A stretch of DNA of 64,000 bases from Neocallimastix lanati (nom. inval.). Lineage: Eukaryota; Neocallimastigomycota; Neocallimastigomycetes; Neocallimastigales; Neocallimastigaceae. The stretch spans positions 737,501 through 801,500 of the forward strand of contig JACVTC010000086.1 in assembly GCA_016946835.1 (NCBI GenBank). Reading direction: 5' to 3'. The number at the start of each line of letters is the position of its first letter. Position 1 is the first letter of the stretch. Position numbers and translations under genes: made by a program. This document shows positions 53,193 to 62,635 of this stretch, piece by piece. The notes under the pieces were generated by a model. It had not been told where the DNA came from and ran no database searches. It saw nothing but the letters and a program-made list of their open reading frames with translations.

Positions 53193-53199
53193 GCATATG
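51948..53199. other. AT-rich intergenic region
   Basis: Upstream flank of the transporter gene. T-runs and A-runs (52098-52128) and no other gene. Confidence 0.65.
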
Positions 53200-55025
53200 A
53201 ATTTCTGAACCTGTAAATATTTTATATATATATGCAAATAATATCGATTATTGAATTTTTTTTAGATATGAATTTTTTTAGACCAGAAAATTTTTGGAAT
53301 TGAAATTTTTTAAATTTGAAAATTGAAATTTTTGGGTTTAAAAAATTTTATTCTTTATTTAACGAAGGATTGATTTATATATTAACTTTGGACTTAATAA
53401 ATTTTTAAATATTTTATTAACAATAAATCTTTAATTTTTATATATATATATTTTTTAGCCATAATTTTTTTTTTAAATTTGAATTTTTTTGGACATGAAT
53501 TATTTTTGTACATGAATTATTTTTGAACTTGAATTATTATTGGATTTGAAAATTTTTTAGAACTGAAATTTTTAGAACTTAAATGTTTTTGGATGTAAAA
53601 TTTTTTGGAGTTGAAGTTAAATTATTGATGTTTTTGGAACTTTTTATTACATAGAAAATATTTAATGTAGAATTGATTAATATATTGATTTTAAACTTAT
53701 ATATTATTCAACTTAATAATCAAAAGAGTTAACATGGTTAATAAAAATTTAAAACTTGATCAATAATAATATTGAAATTTTTAAAATATTATTATTATTT
53801 AATATTTTTAGATATAAAATTTTTTGGACTCAAAAGAAAACTTTTTGGAACTGAAATTTAAAGAACATAAAATTTTTTGAATATAAAATTTTTAGAATCT
53901 TAGTTTTTTTTGAATGTAAAATTTTTTGGATCTAAAATTTTTTAAACCTGCAATTTTTTTTAAAAATGAATTTTTTTGGACCTAAAAAAGCTTTATTAAT
54001 ATTAAAGTTTTTGTATACTTCTATTTAACTTAGAATTAATTTATATATTTATTTTAAACTTCACACAAATTATTCAATTTAGTCATTAAAAATTTTTATT
54101 TTAATTAACTGTAGGATTGTAATTTATAAAATTTTATTACTATTGAATTTTTTTATTTATGAATTTTTTTTTATCTGAAAATTTTTTGGACCTGAGATTT
54201 TTGTCAAAAAAATTTTTGTTTAAAAAATAACAACTAAAAAATAATCCTTCATTTAGTTCCAAAATAAAAAAGGCTTCTTAAGACGTCAAAAATAATTATA
54301 CTTTTTTAGTTCCAAAAAAATTTCCATTTCAAAAAAATTCTTGTCTAAAAAAATCAATAATAATATATAAAATTACAATCTTAAGGCTAATAAAATATTT
54401 AAAATTTTATGAAATCAAAGGTTAATATATAAAACAATCCTAAGTTAAACAGTTTCAAGATAATAAAATTTAACGAAAAACTTAATATTATTTAAACTTT
54501 TTCAGGTTCAAAAATTTCAAATCCAAAAAATTTCTATTCTAAAAAAAATTCAGGTCTAAAATGTTTCAGTTCCTAAAAATTTGGATCCGAAAAAAAAAAT
54601 TCATCTTCAAAAAATCCAATAATAGTAACATTATAGAAGCAACAATCTAACTGTTAATAAAATTTTTTAAATTTTTAAAAACAAAGTTGATTATATTTAA
54701 TAAAATAAATATATTAAATAATTTCATAATAATAAATGTTTCCAAAGACGTTAATATTTTTTTTTTTTCAGGAATAAAAAATTTCATTTTCAAATAATTT
54801 CATTTCCAATAAATTTTAGATACAAAAAATTTAGTTTAAAAAATTTAGTTTTCAAAAAGTTTATTTTTAAATATTAAATAATAATATTATTATATAGATT
54901 TCAATATTACTATTAATAAATTATTTAAATTTTTATTAATCAAAATAACTGAGTTGATCATTACAAATAATTTATCAATTCACAAAATTAATATAAAAAT
55001 TAACCCTATGTTAAGTAGAATTAAT
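53200..55025. mobile_element. foldback-like inverted array
   Basis: Six related segments of about 300 bp are arranged three forward (to about 54215) and three inverted (from about 54300). Each combines a short-period run of GAATTTTTTTGGAC-type motifs with a unique block. One forward block (AGGATTGATTTATATATTAA at 53363) has its complement in the right arm (TTAATATATAAAACAATCCT at 54422-54441). The right arm shows the motifs as GTTCCAAAAAAATTTCC. Long arms made of short tandem repeats are the hallmark of foldback elements. It has no coding capacity, and its right end meets a gypsy integrase remnant. Confidence 0.6.
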
Positions 55026-55027
55026 TG

Positions 55028-55860
55028 AATTAAGAAATACTTTGAACCCACAAACCAATATCTTTCAAAAGTAGAAGGCTCTTTCACTCATATGAGTCTA
55101 GATATAGTAGGACCTTGCTAAGAAAGACGATAAACATATAATAATCATAGTTGATTAATTTACGAAATGAATGGAAGCGGAGCCATTCCAAACTATTACA
55201 TCGTAGGATGTTGCTGCATTTTTTGAGTGATGTTTTTGTTTTACATGGCATAACCAGAAGTTATTACAACTGATAATGGAATTCAAACTTTATTGGACTT
55301 TACCAAATTACTTTTAGATCTTTATGATGTCTAAGTAAGATTCAATTCTACCAATAATCCTGAGTCAAAGATTAATTGTGAATCAAAACCAGGAAATTTG
55401 AAAATATCTCGGGTAGTTGGCTAATAAACATCAGAATTTAGATGAAATATTTCTTGTCACTCAATGGGCATTATGTATAGAGAAGAATTCAACAACCAAG
55501 TATTCAAGTTATAAGTTAGTTTATGGCAGAACTGATCATCAACCTTTCGAATTACAGATTAATTCTCCTCAATTAAAAGATAAAAAACCAATCTAAGTAT
55601 GAAATTCACATGGAGAAATTTGTTAGACATGTTTAATGGATTAAAGACGCCCGTAATAATGGAAACAGGTCAATAACTAAAGTCTGGTGACACCGTCTAT
55701 ATTAGGGAACCTCTCCAGGACTAAATTAGAGACTTACCAAGTTGATCCTTTTGAAATCATGAAAGTTCAGTTTAATACAATTACTCGTGCCGATCTTAAT
55801 TCCAGTGAATTATTGAGAAGAAATGCTCATTTTAAAAATTTAGTTAAGATATAAAACTGA
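55028..55860 (+). pseudogene. Ty3/gypsy integrase remnant
   Basis: Reading across shifts, 55083 gives HMSLDIVGPC, and 55140-55200 gives the VDYFTKWMEAEAIPN-like pattern in damaged form. 55259-55290 gives PEVITTDNGIQ, the catalytic-core block. 55500-55560 gives YSSYKLVYGRTDHQPFELQ, the usual integrase C-terminal part. 55720-55850 gives LETYQVDPFEIMKV and LRRNAHFKNLV. Several stops and frameshifts are present. It is followed by a purine run AAAAGGAGGAG (55887-55897) that may be the old polypurine tract. Confidence 0.8.
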
Positions 55861-56130
55861 TTTTACTTTCCCCAATAAAACTCTTAAAAGGAGGAGTTCT
55901 TATTTAAGAATAAATATAAAAAACTTTGTAAACTTAATTATATCTTTAATAATTAAGTAATCGATTATTTTATTTAATTTTTAAATTATTTTAACCTTAA
56001 TAAAATTTTCAATTAAATTATTAAATTATTAAATTATTAATAATATTAATTTAATGATAATTTAAAAAATCAAAATAATAACTTAATAAAACTAGGAATC
56101 GAAACAAAAAGTGAAATACTGCCAAAAATT
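55861..56130. other. AT-rich flank of the integrase remnant
   Basis: Possibly degraded 3' LTR sequence after the purine run. No clear ends. Confidence 0.35.
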
Positions 56131-56132
56131 AG

Positions 56133-56305
56133 AATAAAAATAAAAATAAAAATAAAAATAAAAATAAAAATAAAAATAAAAATAAAAATAAAAATAAAAA
56201 TAAAAATAAAAATAAAAATAAAAATAAAAATAAAAATAAAAATAAAAATAAAAATAAAAATAAAAATAAAAATAAAAATAAAAATAAAAATAAAAATAAA
56301 AATAA

Positions 56306-56336
<31 letters not shown>

Positions 56337-56586
56337 TAAAAATAAAAATAAAAATAAAAATAAAAATAAAAATAAAAATAAAAATAAAAATAAAAATAAA
56401 AATAAAAATAAAAATAAAAATAAAAATAAAAATAAAAATAAAAATAAAAATAAAAATAAAAATAAAAATAAAAATAAAAATAAAAATAAAAATAAAAATA
56501 AAAATAAAAATAAAAATAAAAATAAAAATAAAAATAAAAATAAAAATAAAAATAAAAATAAAAATAAAAATAAAAATAAAAATAAA

Positions 56587-56617
<31 letters not shown>

Positions 56618-56897
56618 TAAAAATAAAAATAAAAATAAAAATAAAAATAAAAATAAAAATAAAAATAAAAATAAAAATAAAAATAAAAATAAAAATAAAA
56701 ATAAAAATAAAAATAAAAATAAAAATAAAAATAAAAATAAAAATAAAAATAAAAATAAAAATAAAAATAAAAATAAAAATAAAAATAAAAATAAAAATAA
56801 AAATAAAAATAAAAATAAAAATAAAAATAAAAATAAAAATAAAAATAAAAATAAAAATAAAAATAAAAATAAAAATAAAAATAAAAATAAAAATAAA

Positions 56898-56928
<31 letters not shown>

Positions 56929-57046
56929 TAAAAATAAAAATAAAAATAAAAATAAAAATAAAAATAAAATTAAAATTAAAAATAAAAATAAAAATAAAAA
57001 TAAAAATAAAAATAAAAATAAAAATAAAAATAAAAATAAAAAAATA
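56133..57046. repeat. (AAAAAT)n microsatellite, about 900 bp
   Basis: About 150 hexamer units with only four or five one-base deletions (for example at about 56305, 56592 and 56902) and one AAAATT variant near 56969. This is exceptionally long and homogeneous. Confidence 0.97.
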
Positions 57047-57129
57047 ATAGTAATAATAATAGTTATAACAATAATATTTATAATTGTTAAAATATAAAAT
57101 GATGATGAAACTTTTGAATTTTTTTTATA

Positions 57130-58335
57130 ACAGAATCAATGCTGACTTAGCAAAAAGGTCCAATGTTAAAGATTGGAAAGTCGAAAATAAATATGATGAT
57201 TCAATGGAAATTGATTACATTAAAATTAAAAAGGCAAAAACAATTACATAATAATCATAAACAAGAGAAAGATGGAAAGTTTTGCCACATATACAATATG
57301 AAAACCCATAATACTTCCAATTGTTGGTATAATACCAAAAATAAAAATAGTAAATATAATAAATTGCTAAAAAAAATGATAATTCAGATAATCATTCTTC
57401 TCAAAATAGGAATAATAATAAATATAACAAATATATGAATAAAAAATGGTAAAAACAATAAACAATATTCAAACAGAAAAATCAATTATGTAGGAAATTT
57501 TAATATTAATGGTTATTATAATACAAATATTGGTTTTCATGAAATAAAATCGATGTTTCTAGAAAATAATGAGGAAATATTTAAAATAATACTAATAATG
57601 TACTTAAAAATTATGAAAAAGAACATATAAATAATAATAAAAAACTTAAATAAATACCAAAACCGTTAAAAAGTATTATAAAAATGTGTTTTATATTAGT
57701 TTAATTAATAAAAATGAAGTGGCATTAAATAAACATTATGATAGATCTACCTGGTTATATGACTCTGATATAGGAGAACATTTAACCAGTGATGAAAACT
57801 TATTATTAAACTACAAAGAAAAAAAATAAGAATAAAAAATAAAATAAAAAATAATCCTTAATTGTACAAATGGATCTCTATTAGAATTAATTTTTCGAAG
57901 GCTATGATAAATTTCATTTTTATATCAATGATCATAAAATAATATTGACAAAAGTTTTATGACTCTAAAAATATAGCAAGAAATATAATAAGCAGTCCAG
58001 AATTATCTAAAATAGGAATTAAAAACTTTATCTGATATATCAAAAGATAATATTCCTACATTATCAATTTTAGATAAAAAAATTATAAAAAAATTACTAC
58101 CATTTACGCAAATAAAAATAATGAAATTCTTATAACTGTAAAGCATTTTTGCAAAATTAAAAATTATATTAAAAAAATATATTTTCAATGTAAACAAACT
58201 AAATAAAGAAAGTATATTAATATGGCATAAAAGACTAAGCCATTATTACATTGAAAATATAGATAAATATTTAAATTTAGTTAATATTTAAAATATTTCT
58301 TGTCCTGATTGTGGTATATCAAAGATGAAATAGAC
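57130..58335 (+). pseudogene. Ty1/copia gag-protease-pre-integrase remnant
   Basis: A CCHC-type knuckle at 57276-57330 reads FCHIYNMKTHNTSNCW, with Tyr in place of the second Cys. The protease block at 57744-57785 reads STWLYDSDIGEHLTSDE, where the copia norm is WLYDSGA.EH. 57850-58030 matches the following gag-linker in damaged form (EGYDKFHFYINDHKIILTKV). 58222-58325 gives WHKRLSHYYIENIDKYLN and CPDCGISKMK, the pre-integrase zinc-binding region. Stops and shifts occur throughout. Integrase and reverse transcriptase are missing. Confidence 0.8.
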
Positions 58336-58705
58336 TATATATTTATATGAATTTCTATTCAAATAAATAAATAAATAAATAAAAGGAAATAAATAAAAAG
58401 AAATAAATAAAAGAAAAAATATAATAAAAATTAAAATGAAAAAATTTATAATAAAAAAAAGAAAATAAAATAATAAATAAATAAATAAATCATTAAATAA
58501 ATAAATCATAAAATAATTATAAAATTAAATTATATAATTAAAAAAAAAAAAAAAAGAAAAATGTATTGATAATAAAATTATTTAAATTAAAATAAAAATA
58601 AAAAATGACTCATACTATGTCTTTTCACTCATTATATAATAGTGATATGTTTCAAAGGAATTAGAAACTATAACATAGAAATCTTTTCATTGTCATATGA
58701 AAGCA
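58336..58705. other. AT-rich 3' flank of tRNA-Cys copy 2
   Basis: TAAA repeats at 58362-58430 and 58468-58510, then a patch of balanced sequence (58607-58705) before the tRNA 3' end. No gene. Confidence 0.6.
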
Positions 58706-58777
58706 AGGGGCGTTCCGGATTTGAACCGAAGACCTATTGATCTGCAGTCAATTGCTCTACCACTGAGCTAACACCCC
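58706..58777 (-). tRNA. tRNA-Cys (anticodon GCA), copy 2
   Basis: The same 72-nt cloverleaf as copy 1 except one base in the D-arm (58762). The acceptor stem, GCA anticodon, GGTTCAAAT T-loop and U discriminator are unchanged. It is transcribed on the minus strand. An LTR of the same family as at copy 1 begins 68 bp upstream of its 5' end. Flanks outside the tRNA are unrelated, so this is not a segmental duplication. Confidence 0.97.
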
Positions 58778-58844
58778 CATTTTCATTTTGTTGCGTGTAA
58801 GAATATAGATTTATTTCTTATAAAATAATCTATCTTCTTATTTA

Positions 58845-59496
58845 TGTTAAGATAATAATTGAATTTCCATTTAATTCAATTTCAATTTCAATTTCAATAA
58901 TTCAGTTATTTGAATTTCAATATTAATAATTAATAATATAATAATTATTATTAAAATATTTAGGAATTAGTCTAGGCCAACTAATTACTAAATATTATTA
59001 ACATATTGAATTTAATATATATTAAATAATGTAAACACGTGATTGTCATTAAATTAATTTCTACATATTATATTTTAATTATAAAATATAATATTTAGCA
59101 ATATTTGATTCTTATATTTTATTTATATTAAATATTTATATTATTATCTAACTTTATATTATCAATATCAAACTTATATTAATATTATTTACATATTCAT
59201 ATTAATAATTAATATTTTAATAATTAATTATTTTATATAAATACATGTTTAAATTCTTTGATTAATCCTTTGTAGGATTATTGTAATTTAAATTATAGTA
59301 ATAATTATATAAAATAATAATGTAATAAAATATTATTAAGATTAAATAAAATTTATATTTTAAATAAAAACTTAATTATAAAATTTACTAATAACAATAT
59401 GTTTTAAATAAGAGTAAAATTAAGTTATTAATTAATTACTATAATTTGGCATCTTGACCTAATCGTTAAGACCAAATTATCTAAAAAACTTTAACA
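58845..59496 (+). mobile_element. solo LTR, copy 3 (same family)
   Basis: The 652-bp LTR starts TGTTAAGATAATAATTGAA and ends CTTTAACA, the perfect complement of its TGTTAA start. It has perfect 5-bp target duplications ATTTA (58840-58844 and 59497-59501). CACGTG is at 59036-59041, and the 3' hairpin is conserved. It is oriented away from tRNA-Cys copy 2. Confidence 0.93.
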
Positions 59497-59501
59497 ATTT
59501 A

Positions 59502-60100
59502 ATTAATTTATATTTCATTTATATTTCAATATTTATTAACATGTAAAAAATATATTAATTTATCCAAATTAATATATTGAAAAATAATGTAAACAAATTT
59601 GTTGTAATGTATTAATTACTTAAAAATATTATTTATATTTTATTATTTCAATTAGTTGATAATTTATAAGATTTTAGCAATCGGTTAATTAATTTTTTCC
59701 CCAATATTATTATGATTGGGTTTTTATTAATTAATACGATGATTAATATATTAGAATATTAATCGAAGTTATTCAGGTTTTTTCTACTAATCTTTTCCTG
59801 AATATCAATTTGTTAAGATTAGATACCTTTATTTGATTTGTTAACTTTATCTTATCTATTTTATTTATTTAATAATTACATCTATTTAATAATTTCATCT
59901 ATTAAAATAATTATAAATAAAAAAGTATAAAAGAACTCAAATTTCTTTGATTAAAGAAATTAGAGTTATTATTATATAATGCTATATAATAAATTAAAAG
60001 AAAATAAAGTCTTTTTGTTTATTTCAATATTTAGTGTTTATAATAAACTCTATATAAAGTTAAGTATAAATTTTTATATCTTAAAATATTAATAATCTAG
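59502..60100 (+). mobile_element. probable diverged LTR (LTR C)
   Basis: The start resembles the 5' part of LTR B (TTTCATTTATATTTCAATA). TATAAAAG is at 59926-59933, followed by an inverted repeat CTCAAATTTCTTTGATTAAAGAAATTAGAG-like block (59936-59965). The younger LTR 3 sits against its left end, as LTR 2 does to LTR B. The right end is not defined. Confidence 0.4.
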
Positions 60101-60766
60101 TTATAGTTAGTATATTATAAATAGATTATTACATTGTGATAAAGAATGAAGTAATAAATTGATTCTTATTAAAAACCTTTTAATATAGTCAAGGTGATTT
60201 TTAAAATATTAATAAATTTATGTATTCTTTACATTAATAATTTTACTATATTATTTGATCTGAAAATTTAAGTTTATACATAAAATTTAATTTAAATTTA
60301 TGTTCATTCCTTATAAAGGTAAATTAAATTTATGAGAGTTTAGCAATAACATAGTACTAATTACTTTTAGTATTATTTTTCTAAATAAGGAATAATTCCT
60401 GTATATAAACAACTTAAATAACTTTATCAATATTTCTGTCTTTCGAATTAAGAAATAATTGAAATGAAAGAAATAAATAAAATAAAATTTTCTGTATTTA
60501 AAATTGTAAAAGATTTTTCATATTAACAAATGTATTTTATTTTCTATTATGTCATTCAAATTAATATATAAGATTACATATTAAATTAGTATCAAAATTA
60601 AGTTAAAGTATTCAATTTTATTGTAATACTGCTTCTCTTTTTTTGTTTAATTCTTATCTATAATGCATCTTTTATATTATAGATTTATTTTGGTTAATTT
60701 GAATATTAGGAAATAATAAAATTTCTATTTATTACAATAAGGAAATAATCAATAAGATTTAAAAAT
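60101..60766. other. AT-rich region upstream of the gypsy element
   Basis: It may include the 5' LTR of the element whose gag begins at 61729, but I cannot fix its ends without the matching 3' LTR, which lies beyond the window. Confidence 0.35.
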
Positions 60767-60873
60767 CTATTGTTTTTCCATCTCTTCAACTACTTCCAGA
60801 GGCTTTGCTACTTTTATATCTTCAAAAAGATATAAATTGACTACCTTGGAACCCCTTTTTAGGGGAGAGAAAA
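60767..60873 (-). pseudogene. minus-strand coding remnant
   Basis: On the minus strand this reads PLKRGSKVVNLYLFEDIKVA KPLEVVEEMEKQ and stops. Its varied residues and balanced composition stand out from the adjoining low-complexity frame. It looks like the C-terminal end of a protein, possibly a retroelement polyprotein, but no family is recognised. Confidence 0.3.
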
Positions 60874-61728
60874 AAAAGAAAATAAAAATAGAAATAATAA
60901 AAATAAATAAATAAAAATAAAAATAAATAAAAATAAATAAAAATAATAATAAAAATAAAATAAAAATAAAATAAATAAAAATTATAATAAAAATAAAATA
61001 AAAATAAAATAAATAAATAAAAATAATAATAAAAATAAAATAAAAATTAAAATAAAAATATAATAAATAAATAAAAATTATTGTGAAAGAATAAAATTTT
61101 TTTTGTGTTTTAATATTATATAATTTTTTTTTTTTTGAATTCCTCGAACCATAACAGTTGTGGTACAAGACCGATTGAAATCCATAAAATTAATATAGCC
61201 TTAGAGTGGAAAATAAATATTAATAATTATAAATATAGTGTAAAGTTGTACAAAAATTTAATGTATTAAATTTTTAAAATATATAGAAATTAGAAGTAAT
61301 TTAATTTAAAAAAAGAGGTTAAATAGTTTAACAAAAAAAAAAAAAAAAATAATTTCGAGATTTAGTGAGATCTCAATTTAGGGAAATTGAGATCAAGAGA
61401 AATTGAGAATTAAAATTTTATAATAAATAAAGAGATAATTAAATAAAATAATATTTAAGAAAGAAATTAAATATTTTAATAATAATAAATTATTGTGTAT
61501 TAATTGGAATATTAGAATATTTACCTTAAATAAATTAGGAGTTCGATGTAATGGACCAAGAAAGTTGGCGAGCTATGCAGGACCATACATCGAAGTAAAT
61601 ATTACTAATGAAAACATTTAATACTTTAATAATTATAACTAAGATAAATAAATAAGTTTGAAATCATATAAAAAAAATTTATAATAAACAAAAAAATAAT
61701 TAAATTAAATTGTAAAAAAATAAACAAA
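60874..61728. other. low-complexity tract and 5' leader of the gypsy element
   Basis: AAAT/AAAAT repeats to 61080, then a patch with TGGTACAAGACC at 61161, a candidate primer-binding site also seen at 17590. 61350-61590 is more balanced and includes a direct repeat of GGGAAATTGAGATC-type sequence, probably the untranslated leader of the gag-pol RNA. Confidence 0.4.
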
Positions 61729-62589
61729 ATGGATTATGGAATAATTAATGTGCTACCTCGTCTTAAGGAAGTAGATAGGAAATCTGTGGAGAGGTGGTAT
61801 GAAGACTTCTCTAACCTTATGGAATTGGGGAAGATAACCGAGGATGAAACATGCTACCGTCTAGCCTACCTGGTATCTGAAGGAGAAGCCCGGAAAACCA
61901 TTGCTAAGCTGAAGGAAGAGAGTTCTACCTTTCCGAAATTGGAACAGATCAAGGCTACCTTATTACAAGCCACACAATTAACAAAAATGGAAACTTATGA
62001 CAAGATCAAAGCTCTGGTTATACAAGATAACCAGAGCATTCCAGAATTCAACGAAGCTTATTTAGACCTCTATGGTAGGGTCAGCGACGACCTAAAGGAC
62101 GGGATAAGGATTGCTGACTACTTACACGCTATTGGGCCGAGACCGGAAGCTTGCCATGCTGTCATTTATGATGGAGTAAAAACGATAGAAGAAGCATGCA
62201 AGTCAGCTGAAAAGATCCAAAAACTACTAGATTTCGACAGAGAACGGGGAAATCAAGTACGTAACCATATTGAATCTCCACTCTTACCTCCGTTTATAAA
62301 ACCGTACAGGCTAGCCGAAGTAACTTCAGGTAAACATTACCAGAAAGAAGAAGCGGACACACCAAGGTTATTCCAAAACTATTCCTCGAACAATAGGAGA
62401 AAATCAAGCTCTCCTAATGTTCCAGTTTTATATCATACGGCCAACAGTAAATGCTACCGATGTGGAGAAGAAGGACATAAAGGCTATAATTGTCCTTACG
62501 ACGACGAAAGTTTACTTAAACTTCTAACTCAAAGAGTAAATAAGCAGAAGAAAGAAGTTTTAAAGGAAGATAAACCAAAAAACTTCTAA
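61729..62589 (+). CDS. Ty3/gypsy-type Gag
   Basis: The intact 286-residue protein has a helical gag core (about 15-170, with W23, Y24 and F27 in the N-terminal helix). A basic Ser/Pro linker follows (about 175-235), then one CCHC zinc knuckle, C242-X2-C245-X4-H250-X4-C255. Its role is particle assembly and packaging of the element's RNA. Composition and codon use are far less AT-biased than host genes in this window, consistent with a recently active element. The slippery sequence A-AAA-AAC (62577-62583) sits six bases before the TAA, leading into pol in the -1 frame. The ATG is preceded by AAACAAA and is the only reasonable start. Confidence 0.9.
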   Translation: MDYGIINVLPRLKEVDRKSVERWYEDFSNLMELGKITEDETCYRLAYLVSEGEARKTIAKLKEESSTFPKLEQIKATLLQATQLTKMETYDKIKALVIQDNQSIPEFNEAYLDLYGRVSDDLKDGIRIADYLHAIGPRPEACHAVIYDGVKTIEEACKSAEKIQKLLDFDRERGNQVRNHIESPLLPPFIKPYRLAEVTSGKHYQKEEADTPRLFQNYSSNNRRKSSSPNVPVLYHTANSKCYRCGEEGHKGYNCPYDDESLLKLLTQRVNKQKKEVLKEDKPKNF

Positions 62590-62635
62590 AGGAGAGTCCG
62601 TTAGCTCTCGTAAATCAAACTAACATCAGCGACGG
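62577..62635 (+). promoter_or_regulatory. -1 ribosomal frameshift signal
   Basis: The heptamer A-AAA-AAC is correctly phased with gag. It is followed by an 8-nt spacer and a stem 592-596 with 605-609 (GAGAG/CTCTC, plus a T-G pair; last three digits after 62). Loop bases GTTAG (62600-62604) pair with CTAAC (62620-62624), giving an H-type pseudoknot. An alternative is CCGT (62598-62601) with ACGG (62632-62635). Confidence 0.75.

Noticed and set aside
57163-57438. 91-codon frame as an independent gene
   Set aside because: It is part of the copia gag remnant, including its damaged zinc knuckle.
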